DNA of 64,000 nt, taken from Ecdyonurus torrentis. Lineage: Eukaryota > Arthropoda > Insecta > Ephemeroptera > Heptageniidae. A program made the translations under genes and the position numbers. Shown in pieces: positions 1-14,738 of the stretch. Numbering within the stretch: position 1 is the first letter of the stretch; every line of letters begins with the position of its first letter. The stretch is from assembly GCA_949318235.1 (NCBI GenBank), contig OX439136.1, forward strand, positions 9,617,635 to 9,681,634. Direction: 5' to 3'. Below the pieces are notes generated by a model. The model saw nothing but the letters and a program-made list of their open reading frames with translations. It was not told where the DNA came from and did not search any database.

Positions 1-82
1 TATTAGTTTGTCTCAAAACCCAACTGTAGTGCCTACAGTAGCTTATATATACAGTAAGTCTTCTATAATTCTATTATACTGA

Positions 83-231
83 GAATGTCAGGTCACATAC
101 GCGCCACTATTGCGCCTGGAGGAGACTGCAGAACTAGACGTGTAAGTGTAAGGTAAGGTACTTCAAATGACGGTGTCTGGTTCTGCAGTCTTCTTCAGGC
201 GCAATTGTGGCGCGTATTCGATCTGACATTC
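83..231. repeat. Foldback (inverted repeat), 52 bp arms
   Basis: Arms 83-134 and 180-231 are reverse complements with about seven mismatches, around a 45 bp spacer. The arms are clearly richer in GC than the surroundings. It lies inside the insertion that splits the family A copy, so it is probably a small transposable element or part of one. No coding potential was seen. Confidence 0.8.
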
Positions 232-464
232 CCTCTATGGGAGATGAACTACATTTCTCCCAATATTCATTGGGATGCGGAGTGTAATTAAATAATTAAC
301 TATATGTAAAGTCAACTGTGATTGACTAGTAGGTTTATAACATGCTCTCTGATTGGTATAGCACCCCGGATGTAGCTTTTGGCGGGAATGACCTTGTTTT
401 GGGCAGTGTTTACTATATAATTAAGCTACTAGCGCCGTAACAGTGGTTACTGTGTATATATATG

Positions 465-470
<6 letters not shown>

Positions 471-552
<82 letters not shown>
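471..552. repeat. (AT)n microsatellite
   Basis: An uninterrupted run of alternating A and T of about 80 bases. It sits directly before the resumed family A sequence. Confidence 0.97.
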
Positions 553-555
<3 letters not shown>

Positions 556-775
556 GATTTATGTTACCTGTACAACATTTTTATACTAATTTTTGCCTGT
601 TTCTGACGTCATAAACAGAAATAATTACGCAAATTGCATATTGTATAGTTTTTTCACGCCCACTTGTAGGTCCACATTTACATTCTGGTAAAATTGGTCA
701 TCAGTTTTGTAAATCCCATTTTGTGTTTATAGTCATTACAAAGATTGTATTGTTTCATGTGGTCTATGGCTTTAA

Positions 776-1056
776 TAGAGTTGTTAAGTTTGACGTAAGC
801 ACGTTTCAAAGCAATTGCGACAAAAAGAATATAATACATATAATATATGCTCTACTTATTTAGTCTGTAAATAATGTTAATGAATGAATTCTTAGTTTAA
901 TCACATACTGCATACACACTGCAACTATAGTGGCTATTTTTGGGAGGAAATAAAAACTGATCACTTCTTTTTAAGGGTACTAACGTTATTTAAATAAATA
1001 AAATATAAACTACGTACGTACTAAATCTTACCTTAGACCGGTTCTTGGCCAAGTTT

Positions 1057-1138
<82 letters not shown>

Positions 1139-1297
1139 CTCTCTAATTTCTGTCTTTTATGTAGTTAGTGATTATCCATCGTCTTGATTGCTTTAGATGT
1201 GTACTTAATGTTTTCAGTTAATTTATTTCATACTTTTTTAAGTTGTAAATTTTTAAAACTATAGTTAAAAAAAAATCTTCTTGAACTGCTTATTACT
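776..1297 (+). promoter_or_regulatory. Upstream region and 5' leader of bZIP copy 1
   Basis: From about 890 onward this stretch is collinear with 7358-7755 upstream of bZIP copy 2. Shared blocks include AGACCGGTTCTT (1035 and 7539) and GTAGTTAGTG-like sequence near 1160 and 7612. The shared sequence therefore marks the left end of the duplicated unit and probably contains the promoter and leader. A (CT)n run at 1062-1134 is long here but only a short imperfect CT tract in copy 2. I see no clear TATA box, and the transcription start is not determined. Confidence 0.5.
1062..1134. repeat. (CT)n microsatellite
   Basis: A run of about 70 bases of CT repeats in the leader or promoter of bZIP copy 1. 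The corresponding place in copy 2 has only a short, broken CT tract, so it expanded after the duplication or contracted in copy 2. Confidence 0.97.
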
Positions 1298-3572
1298 ATG
1301 AAAGAAAGCATAAAAAATATCAACTTGCAAAGTGTGTTCAGTTGTGGTGTGAAAAAAGTTGAAAAAAACAAACTAACTGAAGACGCTACTTCTCGTATTA
1401 CATTACCTTCTATATTGGATATTCAAACTCGGCAAATTTCTGTTATGAAAAATGAACTTCATCAATATTATGCTAGTCTACTAGAAAAAGGTATAATTAT
1501 TTTGACTTATATATATAAATTTTTTAAATAAAATTGTGCATTTTATTTGCATTTAACCTGTCATTAGTGTAGATCTTATCGTTTGGTGTGCATCTTTTTT
1601 TTTTCCTGATTGAGTTTTTTACAAGGTGAATAGAAAACTTCACGTAATCAGGACATTTCATTGGCAAGGGTCATTGGGTCATTAGTCCAATCACTTGCAA
1701 GGGTTATTATTGGGTATAGTTTTTTTTATTAATTTTTGCCTAATTTAGGACTTAAATTGATTTTTTTCAATTTTTAATTGCTCGCTTCAGAATTCTTATG
1801 AAACACGTTAAATTGCAAAATTCCACGTCCATCATTATTCATAAAAAATAAAAAAAAATAAATAAAAAAGCACAGCTCAAAAAGTATTAAGGATTGAACA
1901 AGCACTGTATCAGGTAAAGAGGAATAGGGGGAAAAATGTGCGCAAAGTTGACTCCATTTATGTAAAATATTTATCTATATACAATTTACATAATATTTAG
2001 TGTATTTATTTTTTAATATACACTACAGTATGACCATAAACTATATAGATTATTAAATATTATGTACTGTACTTTTTCTTTTTGCTTCAGAGCTAAATGA
2101 AAAGAAAAAAGAAGAGACATCCACAAAAATAGCTGAAAATTTTTCTAAAACGGTAAAGTAAAAGTATAGTCTTATACGACTATACTTCAATGTGTTATTT
2201 AGAGACTTTTGTGATTTTATATTTTAGGCATACATAGTGGTGCAGAGATTTTTTTTTTATAAAATCACTCTCATTATTTAACTTTTTATTCCTATTTTAA
2301 ATAAATTTATAATAAGTACACAATATTGAGAAAATATAATGTATTTCCTTTTAAATATATATAAATACTAATATAATACAGGAACAACTGTTTTGAGGCT
2401 GACTATAAGCGATTTTACTCATATCCGCTTCCGTTTTGTCCTGCGCCTGCGCAGTAAATAGAAATGGTGTGACCGAAATTACTTAAAGTCAGCCTCAAAA
2501 CAGTTGATCCTTTACTAGTCAATAGTGCGTCTTTTTCTCATTAAAATTACGGATGTAAATATAGCATGATTTTCTAAAATTTTAAAATATTTTATACATT
2601 ACAATTGATTCATAATGAACCACGAAAAAAACACATAGTTTGTTGGCAAAGGAACATTTTCCATACGTTTTTTTTTTCCTACAAATGGTTGTTGAAGAGA
2701 TCCCTGATCAGTGACCAGTACAGTGCCTTATGTCTTAATTAGTAAGAGTCCTCTAATTTTTTGAACAATAAAAAAATTAACTTGATGAGTGAATGTATTT
2801 TTGATTAAAATGAATCATAATTTTACAGTCGTCAATACATAATTATTAAAAAAAAAAAAAAAATTGTTTATCACTATTTTTTAATATTACAGAAAAAATA
2901 AATTTTATTCCAAATTTTTATCATTTATGCCAAAAATTATTAAAGGAATAGACCGGAGAAACACATAAGCATTTATATCACAAAACACTTAATGGGACTT
3001 ACGTAAATAACATTAGTTTGTCTAATATCATAACCCAACTGTAGCACTGTAGCAGTGATCAGAAATTTCGATTTATGTAACCCACACAACATTTTCATAC
3101 TAATTTTTGCATGTTTCTGACGTCATAAACATGAATAGTCATGGAAATTGCATACTTTACATTATTTTCACGTTCTTTCGTGGGGCTAAATTAACATTCT
3201 GGTATATTGTTAACAGTTTTGAAGATCCCATTTTGTGTTTATTCACTAAAAAGTACATGTTGTTTTATGTGATCTATGGCTTTAATATTTTATTTTATAA
3301 TTACTTTTATAGAAACTGGCCAGTACACCAGCATCAATTTCTTCCGAAAATTCTTCATCTACAAATGGTAATAATTTAATAATTAATTTTTGTTTATAAT
3401 TGAATTATTCATTTTTTGTTGTTATTTTATTACAGATGACAATGTGTGCAATATTGACCGCCAAATACTGATATTCTCTGAAGATGAATTAAGGCCTCAA
3501 CCAATTCGCAAAAGATCAAGAAAAAAGGTGATAAATTATAAGTAGAGATAAAATACAGATATACAGTAAAAT

Positions 3573-3626
<54 letters not shown>

Positions 3627-4813
3627 TGCCAATTATAAATCATGAGATGAAACTATCGTACAGTCATTTTAATTAAAAATGAATTTCTATTAGCGTATGA
3701 CCATTCAATACAATCAGATGGAGATTTCAATTGACGCAAAACTATATCTAAATACATATTATTCCCATATGCCAATAGAAATTCATTTTTTAGTAAAATG
3801 ACCGTACGAACACATATGCATCTTAACCGTAACCCTTCTGCACCCTCACAAATTCTCCCTCACAAGTAATCTTGTAAAGTAGGCAACTTGCGTTACAATG
3901 TTTAATGCAGAACCGGATTTCATGACTTCATAATTTCCTGAAGTTTACTACTTAAAAGTTTTTAAATCCCAGTTTTTGAGGCTACAAATGTGTTGTGATA
4001 CATAATATGATTAATATGTGTATGAATAATTGATCAATCTCATGAATTTTACGTGTTTATATTTATTTTTATTATTATTATTTGGAGGGGGGGGGGGGTC
4101 AGGATTTCTTTAAGGTCAAAATTAAAAAAAAAAAAAAACTAAAAATAATAATAAAAAGGGAGCCAATGGTATAGTATATTCCACTTGTATTAGTTATTGC
4201 TTATACAATTTCTGTTTCAGGATAATCTTTAATTATCGTAAGTTAGAGAATTTATGTATAGCTCTGAACAAAAGTTCCTGAACAGGGCAGCAGCGGTCGC
4301 TACGTTTTCTCATAAAGATAGCATATACTCATATAGTGTGCTTGCGATTTCGGTTGCCTATACAAATCATCCGGGAACTTTTGTCCAGAGCTGCCCGACT
4401 AACCAATGTGCACCTACTGGTAATATCATTTTTCTATCTGTGTAACTTACTTGTTAGTCATATTATATTTCCAATTGTAATACAGTTTGTTCCTGACAAT
4501 ATGAAAACTGAACGATACTGGTCAAGACGATTAAAAAACAACACGTCAGCAAGAGAATCACGAGAAAATCGAAGAATCCAGGAGAACAAACTTTTGATTC
4601 GTACACAATATTTAGAACAGGAGGTAAGATTAAATCCATCTAATTACAGCTAGTAATTGTAATTAAATATGATTTAATATAAATTCATTATATATATATA
4701 TGATCCGTCGTTATATATCTGTATTGCAGAATCTTTCTTTGAAGATGGAAAATGAAAAACTTAGAGAGCAGCACGCGTCTCTTTTAAAACAACTAGAAGA
4801 CAAACAAATATGA
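1298..4813 (+). CDS. bZIP transcription factor, PAR/NFIL3-like, copy 1
   Basis: Six exons join in frame: 1298-1490, 2091-2152, 3313-3367, 3436-3527, 4486-4623 and 4730-4813. All introns are GT-AG, giving 207 residues. The C-terminal half is a bZIP domain. The basic region begins YWSRRLKNN (145-153), with the N-x7-R pair at N152 and R160, and the leucine heptads fall at 177, 184, 191 and 198. A KRSRKK nuclear localisation cluster precedes it (exon 4 end). The YWxRRxKNN signature is typical of the PAR and NFIL3 groups, whose members bind DNA as dimers in the nucleus. There is no recognisable PAR domain, and the N-terminal exons match nothing I know. E158 sits where relatives usually carry a basic residue. 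The start is supported by copy 2, which aligns from the same Met. The stop lies 266 bases from the stop of the convergent cuticle gene. Target genes are unknown. Confidence 0.86.
1646..1960 (+). mobile_element. Family I repeat fragment in bZIP-1 intron 1
   Basis: Two blocks here recur in reverse orientation at 45780-46440. One is the sequence near CAGGACATTTCATTGGCAAG (1650-1670) and the other is CTCAAAAAGTATT with its neighbours (1877-1945). The middle is diverged. It is an old interspersed repeat of unknown class with no coding sequence. Confidence 0.5.
2378..2522. mobile_element. Family C foldback element in bZIP-1 intron 2
   Basis: The left arm starts GGAACAACTGTTTTGAGG (2381) and the right arm ends with its complement near 2512. 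The two halves pair around CTGCGCCTGCGCAG (2443). Relatives lie at 34058-34190, 35606-35767, 41385-44065 (split) and 46233-46400. It is a hairpin MITE of about 150 bp. Confidence 0.85.
2940..3285 (+). mobile_element. Family A miniature element in bZIP-1 intron 2
   Basis: This is a full-length copy bounded by TTAA (2940-2943 and 3282-3285). Its imperfect terminal inverted repeats begin TTAAAG and continue ATAGACC after two differing bases. It ends 27 bases before exon 3. The matching intron of copy 2 lacks it and has a single TTAA (9871-9874) at the same place, so the target-site duplication is TTAA, as in piggyBac-type elements. TGACGTCA lies at 3118-3125. Confidence 0.92.
3572..3622. repeat. 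(AG)n microsatellite
   Basis: About 50 bases of AG repeat in intron 4 of bZIP copy 1, just before a family D element. Confidence 0.97.
3658..3807 (+). mobile_element. Family D hairpin element
   Basis: Arms of about 42 bases start GTACAGTCATTTTA and end with its complement at 3807. The loop includes CAATCAGATGGAGATTTC. A second copy in reverse orientation is at 59034-59173. It has no coding sequence and lies in bZIP-1 intron 4. Confidence 0.8.
4256..4392 (+). mobile_element. Family F hairpin element (TA ends)
   Basis: Terminal inverted repeats of the type AGCTCTGGACAAAAGTTCC bound this copy, with TA at the ends. Relatives are at 9441-9558 and 48288-48410. The TIR form and TA boundary suggest a Tc1/mariner-derived MITE. 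It lies in bZIP-1 intron 4, and a spurious open frame runs from it into exon 5. Confidence 0.75.
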
Positions 4814-4871
4814 TAGGAAACATAATTATATTTTCCTATTCATTTCATACATCTACATCGCTACAAGTAAA

Positions 4872-4877
4872 AATAAA
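4872..4877 (+). terminator. Candidate poly(A) signal of bZIP copy 1
   Basis: AATAAA lies 58 bases after the stop codon of bZIP copy 1. Further AATAAA copies follow near 4970 and 4990, so the exact cleavage site is open. Confidence 0.5.
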
Positions 4878-5022
4878 TAAGTGTTTTTAAAATTTATACG
4901 TCACGAAATATTGCAAAGAGATATTATTTTAAATAAGAAAATTGATTTACATATTAATACTGTACTATAAATAAATTGTAAGAAGATAGTAATAAATAAA
5001 ATGTTAAGATACATAAAATATA

Positions 5023-5028
5023 TTTATT
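5023..5028 (-). terminator. Poly(A) signal of cuticle gene 1
   Basis: The plus strand reads TTTATT, so the minus strand carries AATAAA 51 bases past the stop codon. The same signal and flanking 3' UTR are conserved after cuticle gene 2 (12004-12009). Confidence 0.7.
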
Positions 5029-5079
5029 GATGGTTCAATAATTTACATGACGCGAGTGATGATGGGGTTAGAGGAGATC

Positions 5080-5791
5080 TTAGTGGTGGTAGCCGTATCC
5101 ATAGGCAGCTGGGGCATATGCGGGAGCAGCATAGGCGAGAGGAGCAGCCTTCAGGAGAGCAGGGGCAGCGGCGTAGTGAGCCACTGGAGCTCCATAGTAA
5201 GAAGCACTGGCGTAGGCGACTGGAGCTACAGCAGCCTTAAGGATGGGGGCAGCAGCTACAATAGGGGCGGCCTTGTAGAGGGGAGCAGCGTGCACGGCAT
5301 GTCCAGACTTGGTGACCACAGCGTTGAAGCCATGGTGTGGGTCAGCAGTGTAGTCGACAGTGCGGGTGGTGCCATCGGGCTCGACCAGAGAGTACTGTCC
5401 CTTGACGACATCTCCGTGACGGCTCTCGACCTGGCTCTTGTGGTCTCCGGTGTGTGGGTCGTTGACGCCGTAGTTGAAGGAGTAGTTGGGTACGGCGTAG
5501 TGGTCCACGGGGTGGGCAGCCAACAGACCGCACTCAGCAACGGCGACGAGGCCGGCAACGGCGAGAAGGAGCTGCAATTAAAAATAATAATTTTCAATAA
5601 GAAAATCTTTAAAAAATAAAATTCGTTTTAAAAAAAATCTATGAATACATAATTAAAATTGTAAACAGCCAAGCTATCTAAGAATAAGAAGAGAGAAAAA
5701 TATCTATGTGGGCGAAAAAAATGATAATATTGTATAAATCAATAATAATAGTAAAATAGGTGTATTTTCACCCCCTTACCTTAGCAACCAT
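5080..5791 (-). CDS. RR-2 cuticle protein, copy 1
   Basis: Exon 1 (5780-5791) encodes only M-V-A-K. After a GT-AG intron of 208 bases, exon 2 (5080-5571) completes a 167-residue protein. The first exon plus the start of exon 2 form a hydrophobic secretion signal (about residues 1-18). Residues 34-90 are a Rebers-Riddiford RR-2 chitin-binding domain, with the hallmark core ending [14 protein letters not shown]. The rest is an Ala-Pro-Tyr-rich tail with AAPA-type repeats ending GYGYHH. RR-2 proteins are secreted by epidermis and bind chitin, typically in hard cuticle. The tiny first exon is the classical layout for this family. It faces bZIP copy 1 tail to tail. It is 98% identical at nucleotide level to copy 2 in exon 2 (about nine differences in 492 by eye). 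The antisense strand is also open over most of the exon, which I attribute to codon bias. Confidence 0.96.
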
Positions 5792-5816
5792 GTTGTTGAT
5801 TTGAATTGTTAGGAGC

Positions 5817-5852
5817 GACTGTGGTAGCATTAGACTTCCCTCAGTTTATATA
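5817..5852 (-). promoter_or_regulatory. Core promoter of cuticle gene 1 (TATA + Inr)
   Basis: On the minus strand TATATAAA occupies 5852-5845 and an initiator-like CACAGTC spans 5823-5817. The presumed start A is at 5820, 32 bases downstream of the TATA box. The same spacing holds for cuticle gene 2 and can be fitted for gene 3. The implied 5' UTR is about 28 bases. Confidence 0.75.
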
Positions 5853-6226
5853 CTACTGACCGCCTTCCTACCTGAGCAGCGTGGACACTTCCTTTTCGTG
5901 TCTGCAAATAGACACACTTTCTCCCCGGGTGGAGCTGCACTTGATAGAAATATGCACCATTCAAGTAAAGAGTGACCTTCAATATTTGTTTTTATGATTT
6001 ATTGCGGAAGTATTAAAAATTGTAATGGAATTGAAAATGTATTTTTATCTCTTATCAATAACAAACTACCTAATGATACTTGATAACTGTCGAATTAAAG
6101 CAGCTTTATTTTATTTTTGATATGTCATATTTTTCTTATTTCTTGACTTCAAAATTATAAAAAGAACTAATTATTTTTTATTCTCTAGACTTTCAAGATT
6201 TTTTTTTTTGTTTTCAACAAGAGACA

Positions 6227-6251
6227 CGGAGAGAGAGAGAGAGAGAGAGAG
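6227..6251. repeat. (GA)n microsatellite
   Basis: A short GA run of about 25 bases between cassette 1 and cassette 2. Confidence 0.9.
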
Positions 6252-6513
6252 ACTTATAATTTTTCAATTACATAGCGTTTGTGCAATATGGTATTTATAT
6301 AAAAAGATATTAAGAAGATGTCACATTAAAAGGTAGGTAAAAAAAAAATGTAACAAATATGTATTTTGCAGGAGTAATTTTTTTCCGTAACAAATTGTAT
6401 GGAACTACTCTCACAAAAGTCACAAAGTTTCATTTTCATATTCACAATTTTTTTCCCTGTCTGTTGCCGCATATTGTCACAATAAATTTAATCATAGGTA
6501 TTATAGTAGTGTG

Positions 6514-6820
6514 TAGCTATAGTCCATAAAACTCAAGCGGGATATCCGTGGCGTGAGTTGTTCTTCTTCTTGTTGTCTTCACGACGTTTTGCGTCCGAAG
6601 TTGGACGCATCTTCAGGAATCAATATATAGCCGGTGTTCTCTTGCTCTCTCGCTGTTTATATATCTGAGAGTGGGGGCTAAAGAGCAAGTGAACACAAGT
6701 GGCATAACGTCCAACGATAGAAGATGCGTCCAACGTCGGACGCTAAACGTTGTGCACCACGGTAAACACCCGCCACGGTTATCCCGCTAGAGCGGCTAGA
6801 GTCTAGCTAGACTATAGCTA
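6514..6820. mobile_element. Foldback element between the two cassettes
   Basis: Arms 6514-6614 and 6720-6820 are inverted copies with gaps. Paired blocks include TAGCTATAGTC with GACTATAGCTA at the tips, and GCGTCCGAAGTTGGACGCAT with its counterpart at 6724. The GC-rich stems and AT-rich flanks suggest a transposed foldback element. It is at, or close to, the junction of the tandem duplication. No protein is encoded. Confidence 0.8.
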
Positions 6821-7085
6821 GAACTAGCTATATACCACATAAATCGAACCGTGCGTAAGCCTACACCAATACATATAGGTATTAATATAGTTTTTAGGAA
6901 CATTTATTTTAAAATCAAATAAAAAAGTAGGTGTTACTTTTTGAATTTCAGTGATGTATAATCTTTTTATGTCTAGCTAGAACCTGTGAATAAAACATTA
7001 TAATTATTAATGGTGTGTGAATTATATAATTACAAAAATTACAATATTCAAAACTTAATTGAAGGTCAATTTAATACCAAACGAG

Positions 7086-7170
<85 letters not shown>
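7086..7170. repeat. (AT)n microsatellite
   Basis: About 80 bases of AT repeat followed by a degenerate TATACATA tract to 7190. A short open frame through it is low complexity and not a gene. Confidence 0.97.
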
Positions 7171-7172
<2 letters not shown>

Positions 7173-7455
7173 CATACATACATAAATATATATCATAAAA
7201 TGTAATAAAGTTATTTAAAATTGCCACTTTCATGAATATAACGTATCTTAAAATTTAAATATTTTGACACAATATTAAACTTGCATAAAATATGTATATT
7301 TAATAACAATCTCTATTAATTGAGTCTTCCTAAATATTGATAAGTAATAAAAAAGTTTCTTAGTCTAATTACTTTGTAATACATCGTACACACAGCAAGT
7401 GGCTAGTTTGGGAGTATTTTTTTTATGAGTTTTCTTTTAAGGCACAGTTTTATAT

Positions 7456-7457
7456 AC

Positions 7458-7529
<72 letters not shown>
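7456..7529. repeat. (AT)n microsatellite upstream of bZIP copy 2
   Basis: About 70 bases of AT repeat within the upstream region shared by the two bZIP copies. Copy 1 has no such run at the matching place (about 990-1030). Confidence 0.97.
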
Positions 7530-7534
<5 letters not shown>

Positions 7535-7755
7535 ACTCAGACCGGTTCTTAGGTCAAGTCTGCAAAAAAAAAAAATCCTCTCACTCTCTCATTCTCCGTT
7601 TATTTTTTCTTTTAGTTAGTGGATATACATCGTCCTGTTTGCTTTAGACGTGTACTTTGGATTTTCTATAAGTTTATTTCATAATTTGTTAATTAGGAAT
7701 TTTTAAGCATAAAAAAAATAATAATAAAAATAAAATTAACAAATTGTATATTACT

Positions 7756-11800
<4,045 letters not shown>

Positions 11801-11938
11801 TAGAAAACCATATTTCCATTATATTTCGTTTATTTAAGGCCGGCAATTAAAAAAAAATGGTTTTTATTAAAATTATTACTGATGAAAATTGCATTGAGAT
11901 ATCTTTTTTTAATCAGAACATTACCTAACAAATAGCTA

Positions 11939-11944
11939 ATAAAA
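11939..11944 (+). terminator. Candidate poly(A) signal of bZIP copy 2
   Basis: AATAAA lies 138 bases after the bZIP copy 2 stop and before the convergent cuticle gene. Confidence 0.45.
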
Positions 11945-12003
11945 CTTAATTGTATGAAAATAATATAAATAAAATAAATTGGATATATAGGATAAAAAAT
12001 ATA

Positions 12004-12009
12004 TTTATT
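12004..12009 (-). terminator. Poly(A) signal of cuticle gene 2
   Basis: The minus strand carries AATAAA 51 bases past the stop. The 3' UTR here is nearly identical to that of cuticle gene 1. Confidence 0.7.
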
Positions 12010-12060
12010 GATGGTTCAATAATTTACATGGCGCGAGTGATGATGGGGTTAATAGAGATC

Positions 12061-12674
12061 TTAGTGGTGGTAGCCGTATCCATAGGCAGCTGGGGCATAT
12101 GCGGGAGCAGCATAGGCGAGAGGAGCAGCCTTCAGGAGAGCTGGGGCAGCGGCGTAGTGAGCCACTGGAGCTCCATAGTAAGAAGCACTGGCGTAGGCGA
12201 CTGGAGCTACAGCAGCCTTAAGGATGGGGGCAGCAGCTACAATAGGGGCGGCCTTGTAGAGGGGAGCGGCGTGCACGGCATGTCCAGACTTGGTGACCAC
12301 AGCGTTGAAGCCATGGTGTGGGTCAGCAGTGTAGTCGACAGTGCGGGTGGTGCCATCGGGCTCCACCAGAGAGTACTGTCCCTTGACGACATCTCCGTGA
12401 CGGCTCTCGACCTGGCTCTTGTGGTCTCCGGTGTGTGGGTCGTTGACTCCGTAGTTGAAGGAGTAGTTGGGTACGGCGTAGGTGTCCACGGGGTGGGCAG
12501 CCAACAGACCGCACTCAGCAACGGCGACGAGGCCGGCGATGGCGAGGAGGAGCTACAAATAAAATTGTCAATGGTATGATATGGAAATTTACAATTTTTA
12601 AGATATAAAATTAAAATATATTTTTATTCCTCGTTATTGCCTTATATATATATTAATCGTACCTTAGCAATCAT
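12061..12674 (-). CDS. RR-2 cuticle protein, copy 2
   Basis: Exon 1 (12663-12674) encodes M-I-A-K. Exon 2 (12061-12552) starts after a 110-base intron and completes 167 residues. It has the same order as copy 1: secretion signal, then RR-2 chitin-binding domain (about residues 34-90), then an Ala/Pro/Tyr-rich tail ending GYGYHH. The mature protein differs from copy 1 by a single change (His to Thr at residue 28); the other changes lie in the signal peptide. Its stop is 260 bases from the stop of bZIP copy 2, the same tail-to-tail arrangement as cassette 1. The near identity with copy 1, while the adjacent bZIP genes have diverged, suggests gene conversion or strong constraint. The product is expected to be secreted and to bind chitin. 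Confidence 0.96.
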
Positions 12675-12699
12675 GTTGTTGATTCGAGTTGTGAGGTGA

Positions 12700-12735
12700 G
12701 AATGAGATATAACGAGACTTCTCTCACTTTATATA
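12700..12735 (-). promoter_or_regulatory. Core promoter of cuticle gene 2 (TATA + Inr)
   Basis: TATATAAA on the minus strand lies at 12735-12728. A consensus arthropod initiator TCATTC (12705-12700, start A at 12703) lies 32 bases downstream of the TATA box. This gives a 5' UTR of about 28 bases, as in gene 1. Confidence 0.75.
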
Positions 12736-13149
12736 CGACTGTCCACTTGGCCTGCATTGTGGAGGGGGCTGATGTGGTGGAAAAATTAAATGTAAACAAT
12801 TTAGATCTCTTATCTTGCTGCTTCCGATATCTCTACTCTGATATTTGCACTTTCTCCCAGGAATGCAAAATAAAATGCTCACGATGCGTGACCTTCTATC
12901 TTAGACTTAAAACATAATATGATATATTATGTGATTTTATTTGTAAGAAGTAGTTATTTAATTTTAAACTAACCGTATAGTATATAGTGAGGTTGGATCA
13001 TATAAATGTTGACTCAATATGTGAGCACTAAATAACATGGCTGGTATGACAAATAGACACATTTTTCTTAGTTAAAAAATTACTAACATTAATTTTGAGA
13101 GCATTGATGCTGTTAACAGATTGAATTAGATTTTGAAATATACGATAAG
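12736..13149. other. Upstream region of cuticle gene 2
   Basis: The first ~150 bases are richer in GC than the rest and may hold promoter-proximal elements. I recognise no specific site. A 73-codon plus-strand open frame crosses the promoter and is rejected. Confidence 0.4.
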
Positions 13150-13583
<434 letters not shown>

Positions 13584-13906
13584 ATAATCTACTTTTGATA
13601 ATAAAATAATTGTAGTTATTTTTTAATTACTTAAGTTTTTGTAGGTCGCAATGCAACATTTAAAATTATTTTAAATGTTTTAAATAAGAAAAAAAAATTG
13701 TATTGCCTTTTATTATTTTTTTTCTATTTTTTAGTATTTCTTTCGCATCTTGCTATTCTGATTTTATTTATAATAAATAAGCATGCATAACAAGATAATA
13801 AATAATATAAATAACATTTTGTGATTCTTACATATAGAACTTGGAAATATTTATTATAGTATTATCTTTTTCTATAACGACCTAACCTAAAAGTCGATAG
13901 TTTATG

Positions 13907-14121
13907 TACAGTCGAAGACAATTAAAAGGTTACAATTTAAACGTGCTCTATATTTGCGCGCTTCAAAACTTTATGTGAAAACGAGATTCTCGTGCCACTA
14001 GAGGCCACCACAATCGGTTACGTTTAGAGTTCTCTTTCAGGTGAGCTGCTTGGCTGTCAAACCAAACAATCCTCGTGTTGCACGCGTATACGCACGTCGC
14101 TCCTCCGCACCTCCACATCAT

Positions 14122-14152
<31 letters not shown>

Positions 14153-14698
14153 GCCGTTGTGACAGCAGACAATATTGAACACGTTTCTTCTCAAGCAAAT
14201 GCGCAATATCAGTTTTTATAAAAAGTAAAGAAATAAATCTCCTAGATTTGTTCTTTTATTTAATTGAACATTTCTAAGAAATCATGAAATATATGACTCA
14301 TTTATACGTTACATTCGTTAATATATATATTTGTAATTTTACCATTCGAAAAAAAAAATAAAACATTCCCAACTCAAACTCACTGCCAAGCAAGTTACAT
14401 ACTTCATAACGAACATGTTTGGACATAAAGTCTTGATATAATTCTATTTATTAGGTAGCCTTTACCTCTTAAATATCAACTTGATATTTTAATTTTCAAG
14501 CAAATATATAAATAAATCAACATACAAACAACAAATTAAATATAATAAATAAATAAAACAATAGAAATTTATTTCGTTATGATTTTAAATATTCATTGAA
14601 ATGACTTTTTTCTATTTTTTTTTTTTTTGTTCAATATATTTTTTTATTCTATGCATTTGATTGAGAAGAAGATATTTAATATTGTCTGCTGTCGCAAC

Positions 14699-14738
<40 letters not shown>

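Larger units (their letters stand above)
1..775 (+). mobile_element. Family A miniature element, split copy
   Basis: The first ~45 bases and bases 553-775 match the intact family A copies at 23231-23574 and 24057-24404. The right end finishes at TTAA (772-775). About 500 bases of foreign sequence, including a foldback (83-231) and an AT microsatellite, separate the halves. The left end is cut by the window edge. Family A is a ~345 bp non-autonomous element with TTAA at both ends; no protein is encoded. Confidence 0.75.

Noticed and set aside
1298..1531. 77-codon single-exon reading of bZIP exon 1
   Set aside because: Only the first 64 codons match copy 2. After 1490 the frame reads intron past a GT donor.
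4254..4653. Overlapping frames of 63 and 105 codons before bZIP exon 5
   Set aside because: They run through a family F element and the intron into exon 5. Only the part from 4486, after the AG acceptor, matches copy 2.
5047..5619. 190-codon open frame antisense to cuticle gene 1
   Set aside because: It is the antisense of a well-supported RR-2 exon. Its openness follows from the GC-rich codon bias, and the same happens at 11950-12579 and 16345-16794. The translation is Gly/Ser/Val-rich with no domain.
12696..12917. 73-codon plus-strand frame upstream of cuticle gene 2
   Set aside because: It covers the TATA box and leader of the minus-strand gene. No domain or splice partner was found.
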